Below are positions 49,952 to 57,693 of a DNA stretch of 64,000 nt, piece by piece. Position numbers and translations under genes: made by a program. This stretch comes from an uncultured Microbacterium sp. GTDB taxonomy: Bacteria > Actinomycetota > Actinomycetes > Actinomycetales > Microbacteriaceae. Positions within the stretch are counted from its first letter, which is position 1. The number at the start of each line of letters is the position of its first letter. The DNA is taken from NCBI RefSeq assembly GCF_945952435.1, contig NZ_CAMFHZ010000002.1, positions 62,001 to 126,000 of the forward strand. Reading direction: 5' to 3'. The notes below the pieces were generated by a model. The model saw only the letters and a list, made by a program, of their open reading frames with translations, was not told where the DNA came from and did not search any database.

Positions 49952-50593
49952 TCACGGCAGGCGGTTCGCCGCGGCGAGGTTGGCCCGCAGCTCCTCCGCG
50001 TTCTGCCGCGTGACGTAGGCGGGACGATCCCGCTCGAGGCGCCACGATTCGCTCAGCGGACCCGCGCTCACCGTGTCGAATCCGAGCCGATCGTACACAT
50101 CGGTCACGAACGCGATCGCGTCCTCGTCATCGCTGGACGTGCCGAGCGCGCGACGATCGGACGTCCCCGCCGGGGAGCCGGTCGTCAGGATCTCCCCGGC
50201 CGCGATGTGGTTGAACGCCTTCACGACCTTCGAGGAGGGCAGGTGCTCCTGCAGGAGTTGCGACGTGGTGGTCTCGCCGCGGTCGAGGGACCCGATGCGG
50301 CCGTCGCGCTCGAAGTAGTAGTTGTTCGTGTCGAGCACGATCTTCCCGGCGAGCGGATCCACGGGGATGTCCTCCACCGCCTTCAGCGGAACGGTGACCA
50401 CGGCGACGTCGGCGGCCTCGGCCGCTCCGGCCGCGGTGGACGCGGTCACGCGCGGGCCGAGTCGGCCGGTGAGCGCGCTGAGCGTCTCGGGGCCCCGTGA
50501 GTTCGCGATCACGACGTCGTAGCCGAGGCCCGCGAAGGCCTCCGCCAGAGCGCTGCCGATGTGTCCTGCTCCGATGATCCCTATCGTCGTCAT
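49952..50593 (-). CDS. NAD(P)/F420-binding oxidoreductase-like protein
   Basis: 213-residue Rossmann protein: IGIIGAGHIGSALAEAFAGLG is the dinucleotide loop, ANSRGPETL follows strand 2, VPLKAVEDIP and VLDTNNYYFERDG mark the family of NADPH-dependent F420 reductase-like proteins (NAD-binding domain F420-dependent). VKAFNHIAAGEI is also typical. Arg in NSRGPE favours NADP. It may not use F420 itself. ATG at 50593; downstream of the ABC-F gene. Confidence 0.87.
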   Translation of the reverse strand: MTTIGIIGAGHIGSALAEAFAGLGYDVVIANSRGPETLSALTGRLGPRVTASTAAGAAEAADVAVVTVPLKAVEDIPVDPLAGKIVLDTNNYYFERDGRIGSLDRGETTTSQLLQEHLPSSKVVKAFNHIAAGEILTTGSPAGTSDRRALGTSSDDEDAIAFVTDVYDRLGFDTVSAGPLSESWRLERDRPAYVTRQNAEELRANLAAANRLP

Positions 50594-50652
50594 GATGTGC
50601 GCAACAGCGCGCACCCGCGATCGCATTCCCGACGCGCGGGGAGCGGCGAGGG

Positions 50653-52341
50653 TCAGGTTCCGAGCGTCACCTCGGCGAGGGCACGGTCGGCGCCGAGCTC
50701 GAGCACGAGATCCGGTTCCAGCCGCCGCAGAAACGCGTCGTCGTGGCTCACGATCAGCACGGCTCCGCGGTAGGCGCGCAGTGCCTGCACGAGATGGTCC
50801 ACCGTGTCCAGGTCGAGGTTGTTCGTCGGCTCGTCGAGCACGACGAGGTGCGGGGCGGGGTCCGCGAGCAGCAGCGCGGCCAGCGCGACCCGGAAGCGCT
50901 CCCCGCCGGAGAGCGACGCGATCCGCCGATCCGCCGTCGCCCCGCGGAGGAGAAAACGCGCGAGTCGATTGCGCAGCTCCTTCTCGGGGAGCCCCGGCGC
51001 CCGCGCACCGACGGCCTGAACGACGGTCGCGGACTCGTCGAGACCGTCGATGCGTTGGGGCAGGTAGCCGATGCGATCGGTGTGCGCGACACAACGCAGG
51101 ACGTCGTGCGTGACGCACGGCGATCCGGCCCCGGCCACGGCGGGTTCTCCTGCGTTGTGTTCGACCCCGGCTCCGACCACGGCTTCGGCGTCGGACTCGG
51201 CGACCAGACGCCGGAGCAGCGTCGTCTTGCCGACGCCGTTGCGGCCGATGAGCGCGACCCGTTCGGAACCCTGGATCGTCCAGGAGCGCTCCGCGTCGCC
51301 GATCGTGGCGATGCGGCGCGACGCGGAGACGCCGGGATCCGGCAGCTCGACGTTCATGCTCGCTTCGCTGCGCACCCGTCGGCCCGCATCGTCGAGCGCC
51401 GCTCGAGCCGCCCCCTCCTTCTCCGCGACCTCGACGCGGAGCCGTCCGGCCGACACCTCTGCGGCCATCCGACGTCCGTGCGCCACGATCTTCGGCACGC
51501 GCTTCTCGCGCTCCGCCTTGTTCGCGGTGCGCTCGCGGTGGGCGAGCTTGGTGTGCGCCTCGATCCGCTGCCGCTTCTCCCGGCGGACGGCCTGCTTGGC
51601 GTCGCGCTCGGCCTGCCGCGCCGCGTCCTGCTCGGCGTCCAGCCAGGCGCGCCACTGCGAGTACGGGCCGCCGAATACGCTCAGATCCCCGTCGTAGAGC
51701 TCGGCCGTCTCGTCCATGAGCTCGAGCAGCGCCGTGTCGTGGCTGACCACGATCAGCGTGCCCTTCCACGAGCGCACCATCTCGCCGAGGCGCGCACGCG
51801 CGTCGCGGTCGAGGTTGTTCGTCGGCTCGTCGAGGAGGGTGATCGGCGCACGGCGGGCCCGGATCCCTGCGATCGCGACGAGCACGGCTTCGCCGCCCGA
51901 GAGCTCGCCGACGGTGCGGTCGAGGTACGACCCGGCGAGCCCCGCCTCTGCGAGGGCGGCCTCGGCGCGCGCCTCGACGTCCCAGTCGTCGCCGACATCG
52001 TCGAAACGCGCCTGGCGCACGTCGCCCGCGGCGATCGCGCGCACGGCGTCGAGGGCCCGGTCCACGCCCAGCAGCTCCGCGACCCGGGCCCCGGTGTCGA
52101 GGGTGAGGCGCTGCGGCAGCGTGGACACCTCTCCGTTCGTCGCGAGCCGCCCCGACGTCGGCCGCAGCTCGCCCGCGATGAGGCGGAGGAGCGTCGACTT
52201 TCCGGACCCGTTGCGGCCGACGAGGCCGGTGCGACCCTCGCCGAAGGCTCCGGAGACGTCGTCGAGGGCGACAGAGCCGTCGGGCCAGACGAAGCGGACG
52301 CGGTCGAGCACGACGGCGGAGGAAGGAAGGGATGATGACAT
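50653..52341 (-). CDS. ABC-F family ATPase, possible antibiotic-resistance ribosome protection protein
   Basis: 562 residues with two ATPase domains and no membrane part. Walker A motifs GRNGSGKST and GRNGVGKTT, signatures [15 protein letters not shown] and [13 protein letters not shown], Walker [11 protein letters not shown] and [12 protein letters not shown] highly charged linker ([20 protein letters not shown]) joins them, as needed to reach the ribosomal exit or peptidyl site. The length matches the actinobacterial resistance subgroup (such as TlrC/LmrC-like) rather than EttA. A 164-base leader with a short peptide frame lies upstream, suggesting drug-induced control. Drug class unknown. 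Confidence 0.87.
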   Translation of the reverse strand: MSSSLPSSAVVLDRVRFVWPDGSVALDDVSGAFGEGRTGLVGRNGSGKSTLLRLIAGELRPTSGRLATNGEVSTLPQRLTLDTGARVAELLGVDRALDAVRAIAAGDVRQARFDDVGDDWDVEARAEAALAEAGLAGSYLDRTVGELSGGEAVLVAIAGIRARRAPITLLDEPTNNLDRDARARLGEMVRSWKGTLIVVSHDTALLELMDETAELYDGDLSVFGGPYSQWRAWLDAEQDAARQAERDAKQAVRREKRQRIEAHTKLAHRERTANKAEREKRVPKIVAHGRRMAAEVSAGRLRVEVAEKEGAARAALDDAGRRVRSEASMNVELPDPGVSASRRIATIGDAERSWTIQGSERVALIGRNGVGKTTLLRRLVAESDAEAVVGAGVEHNAGEPAVAGAGSPCVTHDVLRCVAHTDRIGYLPQRIDGLDESATVVQAVGARAPGLPEKELRNRLARFLLRGATADRRIASLSGGERFRVALAALLLADPAPHLVVLDEPTNNLDLDTVDHLVQALRAYRGAVLIVSHDDAFLRRLEPDLVLELGADRALAEVTLGT

Positions 52342-52395
52342 GAGCGGACTCCCGGTGATCTCGGGTGCGCTGATCCCGGCTCCGATCGGGGACGT

Positions 52396-52413
52396 CGCGA
52401 CGAGGACGTCGCG
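52396..52413 (-). other. hairpin in the ABC-F leader
   Basis: CGCGACG / CGTCGCG with a 4-base loop, flanked by self-pairing CGATCG sequences, about 55 bases before the ABC-F ATG. It could take part in attenuation. Confidence 0.4.
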
Positions 52414-52504
52414 GGAGGCGATCGAGGTGCCTGCGGGCAGGAAGGAGCGTCGGTTCAGCGCGTGGATGGAACGCGGAGACGACGACTCAGATCAAGGGAC
52501 TTCC

Positions 52505-52555
52505 TTACACGGCGGACAGGACCCGCACGACGATACCCGCGCCACGAGGAGACAC
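52505..52555 (-). CDS. candidate regulatory leader peptide of the ABC-F gene
   Basis: A 16-residue frame, GTG to TAA, encoding MSPRGAGIVVRVLSAV, 164 bases upstream of the ABC-F start on the same strand. The hydrophobic GIVVRVL run recalls arrest peptides that stall ribosomes in the presence of macrolides or related drugs. No clear ribosome-binding site is seen, so it could be leaderless. It is known that ABC-F and erm genes are often controlled this way; the role here is inferred. Confidence 0.4.
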   Translation of the reverse strand: MSPRGAGIVVRVLSAV

Positions 52556-52620
52556 GCAACCCGGGCGTGTCGGAACATGCCGCACGCGCATCCTGACACG
52601 TCACCGTCCCTTCCGGGATC

Positions 52621-52626
52621 TAGCCT
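52621..52626 (+). promoter_or_regulatory. -10 box for the gene at 52633
   Basis: TAGCCT followed by GGAGGG and the ATG. The spacer itself looks like a ribosome site, so a leaderless start is likely but a short leader is possible. Confidence 0.45.
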
Positions 52627-52632
52627 GGAGGG

Positions 52633-52974
52633 ATGGACGAGCGACCGCGGACGTCGGGGGAGACCGTACGGCGCGCAGGGCTCGGCGTCGGGCTGGCCGT
52701 CGGCATGGCGGCCGGAGTCGCCCTCGCGGCGGGACTCGGCAACGCCGGCGCCGGGATCGCGGCGGGTCTCGTGATCGGTTCCGCGGTCATGGTGCTGTTC
52801 ACCGTGGCGGGAGCGCGGCGAGACCGGGAGGACGCGCGTCGTCGCGCTTCCGACGACGACGCTTCCCGCGTCGACCGCGGACCGGAGAACGCTGCGGAAC
52901 CGGCCCCAGGGAAGGTGGATCGAGCCGACCCGGACCACGGGGATCCGGGTCAGGATCCGGTGATCCCGGGCTGA
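52633..52974 (+). CDS. small membrane protein, hypothetical
   Basis: 113-residue protein with two glycine-rich membrane segments (LGVGLAVGMAAGVALAAGLG and AGLVIGSAVMVLFTVAGA), then a charged C-terminal tail (RRDREDARRRASDDDASR and DPDHGDPGQDP). I do not recognise the family. Start set by TAGCCT and GGAGGG. Its end overlaps the end of the convergent esterase gene by 25 bases. Confidence 0.75.
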   Translation: MDERPRTSGETVRRAGLGVGLAVGMAAGVALAAGLGNAGAGIAAGLVIGSAVMVLFTVAGARRDREDARRRASDDDASRVDRGPENAAEPAPGKVDRADPDHGDPGQDPVIPG

Positions 52975-53645
52975 TCTTCGCTGTCGGCGGCGCGCCCGGC
53001 GAGTGCGTCGTCCCGCCAGCGTTCCAGGAAGCGCCGGACATCGCCCAGCTCCTCCTCCGAGACGCTGTGCGTGAGGCCCGGATAGACGCGTCCGGTGAGC
53101 TGGGCGTGATCGGGCAGCCACTGGGCGGTGTGCGCGACGAGCGCGGCGGGGATCACGTCGTCGTTCGTGCCGCGGCCCCAGAAGACTGGAGGGCGTCGAT
53201 CGCGCAGCGCGGCGTCGCCGTCGATCGCACCCGGTGCCGCGTAGCCGCTCAGCACGACGGCAGCCGCGATCCGGTCCGGCTCACGACGCATCGTCTGCAG
53301 GGCGACGGAGGCGCCTTGGGAGAAGCCGAGCAGCGCGATCGAGGGCGCGTCCCCCGCGTGCGCGTCGAGCCAGCGGAGGACGGCGTCGGCCGCCGCGGTG
53401 ACGGTCGCGGGATCCCGGCGCTCGAGCTCGTCGATGGGGTACCAGGACCGCCCCGGCATCGGCCACGGGGCATCCAGCGGTGCCGGCAGCGAGGCGATCG
53501 CGATCCCGTCCGGGAGGAACGGGACGAGCGCGAACAGATCCTTCTCATCGGAGCCGTACCCGTGCAGCAGCACGAGCAGAGGTCGTCCCTCGCCCCGTCC
53601 GGAGGCGCGCACGGCGCCGTCGTCGATCTCTACGCTCTCCGCCAT
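52950..53645 (-). CDS. phospholipase/carboxylesterase-family hydrolase
   Basis: 231-residue cytoplasmic alpha/beta hydrolase. LLVLLHGYGSDEKDLFAL is the oxyanion region, IALLGFSQGASVALQTM the nucleophile elbow with Ser, PVFWGRGTNDDVIPAAL holds the acid and GLTHSVSEEE the His. Similar to YpfH/EstB-type carboxylesterases. I choose the ATG at 53645; the longer frame upstream overlaps the NUDIX gene and looks non-coding. Substrate unknown. Confidence 0.88.
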   Translation of the reverse strand: MAESVEIDDGAVRASGRGEGRPLLVLLHGYGSDEKDLFALVPFLPDGIAIASLPAPLDAPWPMPGRSWYPIDELERRDPATVTAAADAVLRWLDAHAGDAPSIALLGFSQGASVALQTMRREPDRIAAAVVLSGYAAPGAIDGDAALRDRRPPVFWGRGTNDDVIPAALVAHTAQWLPDHAQLTGRVYPGLTHSVSEEELGDVRRFLERWRDDALAGRAADSEDQPGITGS

Positions 53646-53731
53646 GCGTCCATCCTGCCCCAGCGCCCCGACACGGCCGCTCTGACCGGGCCGCGTGCCC
53701 GATCCCGAAGTGCGGCTGGTAGAAAAGGACA

Positions 53732-54349
53732 ATGGCGGTACGCACACCCGACCCCGATCCGGCCGACTCCGGCGACGAGCTCCCCGGCGGTCTCGGCGAC
53801 GGTCTGGACGGTCTCGGCGCCTCCGGAGGGGCCAACCCCGGCTGGCTGACCGATGTCGAGCTCGCGCAGGCGCGACGCCGCCTGCCGATGTTGTACGTCG
53901 AGGCGGTCCCCGTCCGCACAGACGGATCGGGACAGGTCACGGATATCGGGATCCTGCTCCGCGCGACGCCGCTCGGGGAGATCACCCGCACGATCGTCTC
54001 CGGGCGTGTGCGCTACGGCGAGACCGTGCGCGACGCGCTCTTCCGGCACCTGGAGAACGATCTGGGGCCGATGGCCTTCCCGATGATGCCGCCGTCCCCG
54101 GCGCCGTTCACCGTGGCCGAGTACTTCCCGCTGCCCGGGGTCAGCGCCTATCACGACGACCGTCAGCACTCGGTGTCGCTCGCCTTCGTCGTGCCCGTCA
54201 CCGGCACCTGCGAGCCGCGGCAGGATGCGCTCGAGGTGACCTGGTTCAGCCCGGAGGAAGCGGCGAGCGACGCGCTCGCCGCTGAGATGGAGGGCGGCCG
54301 CGGCACGTTGATCCGGCAGGCGCTCGCGCACCTCGGACTGCTGCGCTGA
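53732..54349 (+). CDS. NUDIX-fold hydrolase, DUF4916 type
   Basis: 205 residues. ATPLGEITRTIVSGRVRYGE and TVRDALFRHLENDLGPMAF are the characteristic DUF4916 replacement of the NUDIX box: the usual GxxxxxExxxxxREUxEExGU is only partly retained, so catalysis on nucleoside diphosphates is uncertain. The N-terminal 40 residues are acidic and disordered. TAGAAA lies six bases before the ATG. Its last codons are the first copy of a tandem repeat. Confidence 0.82.
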   Translation: MAVRTPDPDPADSGDELPGGLGDGLDGLGASGGANPGWLTDVELAQARRRLPMLYVEAVPVRTDGSGQVTDIGILLRATPLGEITRTIVSGRVRYGETVRDALFRHLENDLGPMAFPMMPPSPAPFTVAEYFPLPGVSAYHDDRQHSVSLAFVVPVTGTCEPRQDALEVTWFSPEEAASDALAAEMEGGRGTLIRQALAHLGLLR

Positions 54350-54394
54350 CCCCTCGGACTGCTGCGCCGGGCCCTCGGACTGCTGCGCTGGGCG
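54332..54394 (+). repeat. 21-base tandem triplication of the NUDIX gene's 3' end
   Basis: CTCGGACTGCTGCGC occurs at 54332, 54353 and 54374, period 21. Copy 1 encodes the last residues LGLLR before the stop; copies 2 and 3 are beyond it. Confidence 0.9.
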
Positions 54395-54397
54395 GAC

Positions 54398-55465
54398 CTA
54401 GCGGCTCGTCTCCTGGGCCATGAGCGCGACGAGCGCGTCGATGTCGGCCTCGGTGGTGTCGAAGCTGCACATCAGCCGCACCTCGTTGCGCGCGGCGTCC
54501 CAGTCGTAGAACCGGAAGGTCTCGCGCAGCCGGTCGGCCACGCCCTCCGGAAGCGTGGCGAACACGCCGTTCGACTGGGTGGGCTGGGTGAAGGCGACGC
54601 CGCGGATGGATCCGTCGGCGATGCCCGCTTCAAGCGAGCGGCGGAGCCGGCGCGCCATCGCGTTCGACTGCCGCGCGTTGCGGAGGTAGAGGTCGTCCTT
54701 GAGCAGCGCGATGAGCTGCGCCGAGACGAACCGCATCTTCGAGGCGAGCTGCATGTTGAACTTGCGCGAGTAAGACAGTCCGTCGGCCGCACCGGGCGTG
54801 AGCACGACGATCGCCTCGCCCAGCATCGCGCCGTTCTTGGTGCCGCCGAAGCTCAGCACGTCCACGCCGGCGTCGCGGGTGAAGGCCCGCAGCGGCAAGT
54901 CGAGCGCGGCCGCGGCGTTGGAGAGCCGTGCGCCGTCGAGATGCAGCTTCATGCCGCGCTCGTGCGCGTGATCCGCGAGCGCGCGGATCTCGTCGACCGT
55001 GTAGAGCGTGCCGACCTCGGTGGTCTGCGTGATCGAGACCACGAGCGGCTGGGCGCGGTGCTCGTCACCCCATCCCCAGGCCTCGCGGTCGACGAGCTCG
55101 GGCGTGAGCTTGCCGTCGTCGGTGGGGACGGAGAGGATCTTGAACCCGCCGATCCGCTCCGGCGCACCGCCTTCGTCGACGTTGATGTGCGCGGTCGAGG
55201 CCGCGATCACGGCGCCCCAGCGCGGCAGCATGGCCTGGAGTCCGGTCACGTTGGCGCCCGTGCCGTTGAAGACGGGGAAGGCCTCGACGTCCTCGCCGAA
55301 GTGGCGACGGAAGACCTCCTGCAGGCGAGCGGTATACGCGTCCTCGCCGTACGCGATCTGATGGCCGTCGTTGGCCGCCGCGATCGCCGCGAGCACCTCG
55401 GGGTGGATGCCGGAGTAGTTGTCAGATGCGAAGCCGCGGACGGCCGGATCATGCAGAACGCTCAC
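54398..55465 (-). CDS. low-specificity threonine aldolase
   Basis: 355-residue PLP enzyme that cleaves L-threonine or allo-threonine to glycine and acetaldehyde. FASDNYSGIHPEVLAAIAAAN is the N-terminal signature, MKLHLDGARLSNAAAALDL contains the PLP-contacting Asp and Arg, and VDVLSFGGTKNGAMLGEAI the Schiff-base Lys. Normal length. The GTG at 55465 is six bases after TAGGCT (leaderless). Confidence 0.94.
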   Translation of the reverse strand: MSVLHDPAVRGFASDNYSGIHPEVLAAIAAANDGHQIAYGEDAYTARLQEVFRRHFGEDVEAFPVFNGTGANVTGLQAMLPRWGAVIAASTAHINVDEGGAPERIGGFKILSVPTDDGKLTPELVDREAWGWGDEHRAQPLVVSITQTTEVGTLYTVDEIRALADHAHERGMKLHLDGARLSNAAAALDLPLRAFTRDAGVDVLSFGGTKNGAMLGEAIVVLTPGAADGLSYSRKFNMQLASKMRFVSAQLIALLKDDLYLRNARQSNAMARRLRRSLEAGIADGSIRGVAFTQPTQSNGVFATLPEGVADRLRETFRFYDWDAARNEVRLMCSFDTTEADIDALVALMAQETSR

Positions 55466-55471
55466 CGCACA

Positions 55472-55477
55472 AGCCTA
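55472..55477 (-). promoter_or_regulatory. -10 box for leaderless threonine aldolase gene
   Basis: TAGGCT on the minus strand, six bases before the GTG at 55465. Confidence 0.55.
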
Positions 55478-55537
55478 CGGGCTGCGGGCCTCTGAACCGT
55501 GCTTCGCGCCCTCTTCCGGAGGTGGTCCTCCGGGTCT

Positions 55538-55543
55538 TATGCT
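55538..55543 (+). promoter_or_regulatory. -10 box for leaderless acetyltransferase gene
   Basis: TATGCT followed by eight bases and the ATG at 55552. Confidence 0.45.
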
Positions 55544-55551
55544 CCCGTGAC

Positions 55552-56154
55552 ATGGGCGACGGCGATCGGGAGGGGTTCTGCGTCGTCCCGGCGAACCGGG
55601 CGGCGTGGGACGATCTGCAGACCGTTCTCACCGGTTCGGCGCGGAGATGCCAGTGCGAGCGGCAGCGCCTCGGCGACCGCGACTGGTGGCCGATGTCCGA
55701 GGGGGAGCGCGCGGCGCTGCTGCGCGGCGAGACGCACTGCGGAGATCCGTCCGCCCTCGGCACGACAGGCCTGCTCGGCTTCCTCGACGGCGAGCCGGTG
55801 GCGTGGTGCGCCGTTGATCAGCGCCGCGTCTACGCCCGGCTTCGCGGCTCTCCCGTCCCGTGGAAGGGGCGCGACGAGGACCCGGACGACGAGGGCGTCT
55901 GGGCGATCGCCTGCCTGATCGTGCGACCGGGGTTTCGCGGACGGGGTCTCACCTACCCGATGGTCGAGGCGGGCGTCGAGCACGCCCGCCGCTCGGGCGC
56001 GCGTGTGGTCGAGGGCTATCCCCTGCGCGCCGACGGTGCAAACGTCCCCTGGGGCGAGATGAACGTCGGATCTCCCGGGGCGTTCCTCGCGGCGGGGTTC
56101 TTCGAGGTCGCGCGGCCCACGGTCCGCCGAGTGGTCATGCGCCGCGAGCTCTGA
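55552..56154 (+). CDS. GNAT-family N-acetyltransferase
   Basis: 200 residues. Cys-rich segment ARRCQCERQRLGDRDWWPMS near residue 35, typical of a GNAT subgroup that acts with no known substrate, then WAIACLIVRPGFRGRGLTYP with the acetyl-CoA loop (RGRGLT) and VEGYPLRADGANVPWGEMNV. Leaderless ATG. Divergent from the aldolase gene. Confidence 0.86.
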   Translation: MGDGDREGFCVVPANRAAWDDLQTVLTGSARRCQCERQRLGDRDWWPMSEGERAALLRGETHCGDPSALGTTGLLGFLDGEPVAWCAVDQRRVYARLRGSPVPWKGRDEDPDDEGVWAIACLIVRPGFRGRGLTYPMVEAGVEHARRSGARVVEGYPLRADGANVPWGEMNVGSPGAFLAAGFFEVARPTVRRVVMRREL

Positions 56155-56221
56155 CTGCGGTGCTCCGTGGTCCCGGTGCGGCGGCTTGACCGCCCCACGA
56201 TCGGTACGGGAGCATGCGGGA

Positions 56222-56878
56222 ATGAGCCAGTCCCCCCTGGACGACGCGGCATCGCCGCCCGATGCGCGCCATCCGCTGCTGTCCGCCGAGCGGCTGAAGG
56301 CCTTCGTCGACGCGGTCGTGGCGATCGCCATGACCCTGCTGATCCTCCCGCTGCTGGAGAACGTCTCCGAGCTCGCGCGGGAGGGGAAGAGCACGCTGCA
56401 GTACCTGCAGGAGGAGCAGGGACCGCTGTGGAGCTTCGCGCTGAGCTTCGTCATCATCGCGCTGCTCTGGATCAACCATCACCGCGTCTTCGACCGCGTC
56501 GAGAGGGTGAGCACTCCGCTCGTGTGGTTGCAGGTGGGCTGGATGTTCACGATCGTGTGGCTGCCCGTCAGCACGGCGATGCTCGGGGCGATGTCCACCG
56601 ACGACGCGCAGAAGTTCGTCTACATCGGCTCGCTGCTGCTGTCGTCCCTGCTCATGCTGGCGACGCGGCTGTACCTGCGGAGGCATCCGGGGCTGCACGG
56701 CATCGACCCGGCGGCGCTGCGCCGAGGGATCACGGCGGAGGTGGTGACGGCGGTGCTCTTCGCCATCGCGCTGATCGTGTCGGTCACCCTGCCCAGGATC
56801 GGCTACGCGGCGCTGTTCCTGCTCGTGCTGTCGGGGCCGATCCAGGCGGTCGCGGGGCGCAGCAGGCGCACGCCCTGA
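56222..56878 (+). CDS. TMEM175/DUF1211-family potassium channel protein
   Basis: 218-residue membrane protein with about six segments. AERLKAFVDAVVAIAMTLLI is the first helix with a variant of the FSDGVFAIAMTLL filter motif, where FSD is FVD; ALLWINHHRVFDRV is also typical. Bacterial TMEM175 proteins are tetrameric K+ channels. ATG at 56222; an upstream ATG at 56186 would add 12 residues. Confidence 0.85.
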   Translation: MSQSPLDDAASPPDARHPLLSAERLKAFVDAVVAIAMTLLILPLLENVSELAREGKSTLQYLQEEQGPLWSFALSFVIIALLWINHHRVFDRVERVSTPLVWLQVGWMFTIVWLPVSTAMLGAMSTDDAQKFVYIGSLLLSSLLMLATRLYLRRHPGLHGIDPAALRRGITAEVVTAVLFAIALIVSVTLPRIGYAALFLLVLSGPIQAVAGRSRRTP

Positions 56879-56918
56879 CTCCAGGGCGGCACGGCGTGAG
56901 GGGTGTCCTCAGCCGTCG

Positions 56919-57599
56919 TCAGTCGACGTCGAGGATCCGGTCGTTCACCGCGACGGCGTCGGCGTCCCACAGTCCGACGATCGTCGTGGCGACGCGATCG
57001 ATCACGCTGTCCAGCGCCTTCACGCGCAGCACCGTCGCCGCCGCGCGCAGAGGCTCGTCGGCCTCCCTCGCCGCCTTCGCGAAGCCCTGTGCCACGGCGC
57101 GGGTCCATGCCTCGCTCGCGGCCTTGACCGCGGCGTAGTTCGCCCCTCCGGCGAGCGGACGCGCCACCGCCGTCGAGGAGAGGATCGCGAAGCGCCCTGC
57201 TGCCGACGCGCGCAGATCGGCCTCGAACGCCCGGCTCGTGAGTCGGATCGCCGTGAACGAGCTCTCCAGCGCGCGGTAGTCGTCCTCGCTCTGTCCGGCG
57301 AGTCCACCCCCGCCGCGCCAACCCCCCACGAGCGGGACCAGTCCATCCAGGTGCTCCCCGTCGGCGGCGAGCCGTCCGGCGAGCGCCGTGACCGCCCCCT
57401 CGTCCGTGAGCGAGCAGCGTTCGACGCGCACGGACCCCGCGCGCTCCGCGCCGAGCGCGTCGGCGAGGGCGTCGAGGCGGTCCTGGTCGCGCCCGACCGC
57501 GATCACGCGGGCGTCGGCGGCGACGAGGGCGCGGGCGATCGCGAGCCCGGACGGACTCGTCGCGCCGGCCAGCATCACGGTGCGTCCTGCAACGGTCAT
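56919..57599 (-). CDS. short-chain dehydrogenase/reductase
   Basis: 226 residues. VMLAGATSPSGLAIARALVA is the cofactor loop (here GATSPSG), VIAVGRDQDRLDAL with Arg favouring NADPH, LSSTAVARPLAGGANYAAVKAA has the Ser-Tyr-Lys triad. It is downstream of the DUF6421 gene on the same strand but a 15-base perfect hairpin stands between them, so separate or reduced co-expression is expected. Substrate unknown. Confidence 0.87.
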   Translation of the reverse strand: MTVAGRTVMLAGATSPSGLAIARALVAADARVIAVGRDQDRLDALADALGAERAGSVRVERCSLTDEGAVTALAGRLAADGEHLDGLVPLVGGWRGGGGLAGQSEDDYRALESSFTAIRLTSRAFEADLRASAAGRFAILSSTAVARPLAGGANYAAVKAASEAWTRAVAQGFAKAAREADEPLRAAATVLRVKALDSVIDRVATTIVGLWDADAVAVNDRILDVD

Positions 57600-57629
57600 G
57601 GCTTCCGCCTCTCAGGGCTCGGGAGATTC

Positions 57630-57672
57630 GCGGGTCGTCGGGCGAACGGCGGCCGCCCGCCCGACGACCCGC
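57630..57672 (-). terminator. intrinsic terminator after the DUF6421 gene
   Basis: Perfect 15-base inverted repeat GCGGGTCGTCGGGCG and its complement, loop 13 bases, 22 bases past the DUF6421 stop codon. Confidence 0.8.
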
Positions 57673-57693
57673 ATCGGCCGGTCTCGCCTTGGA

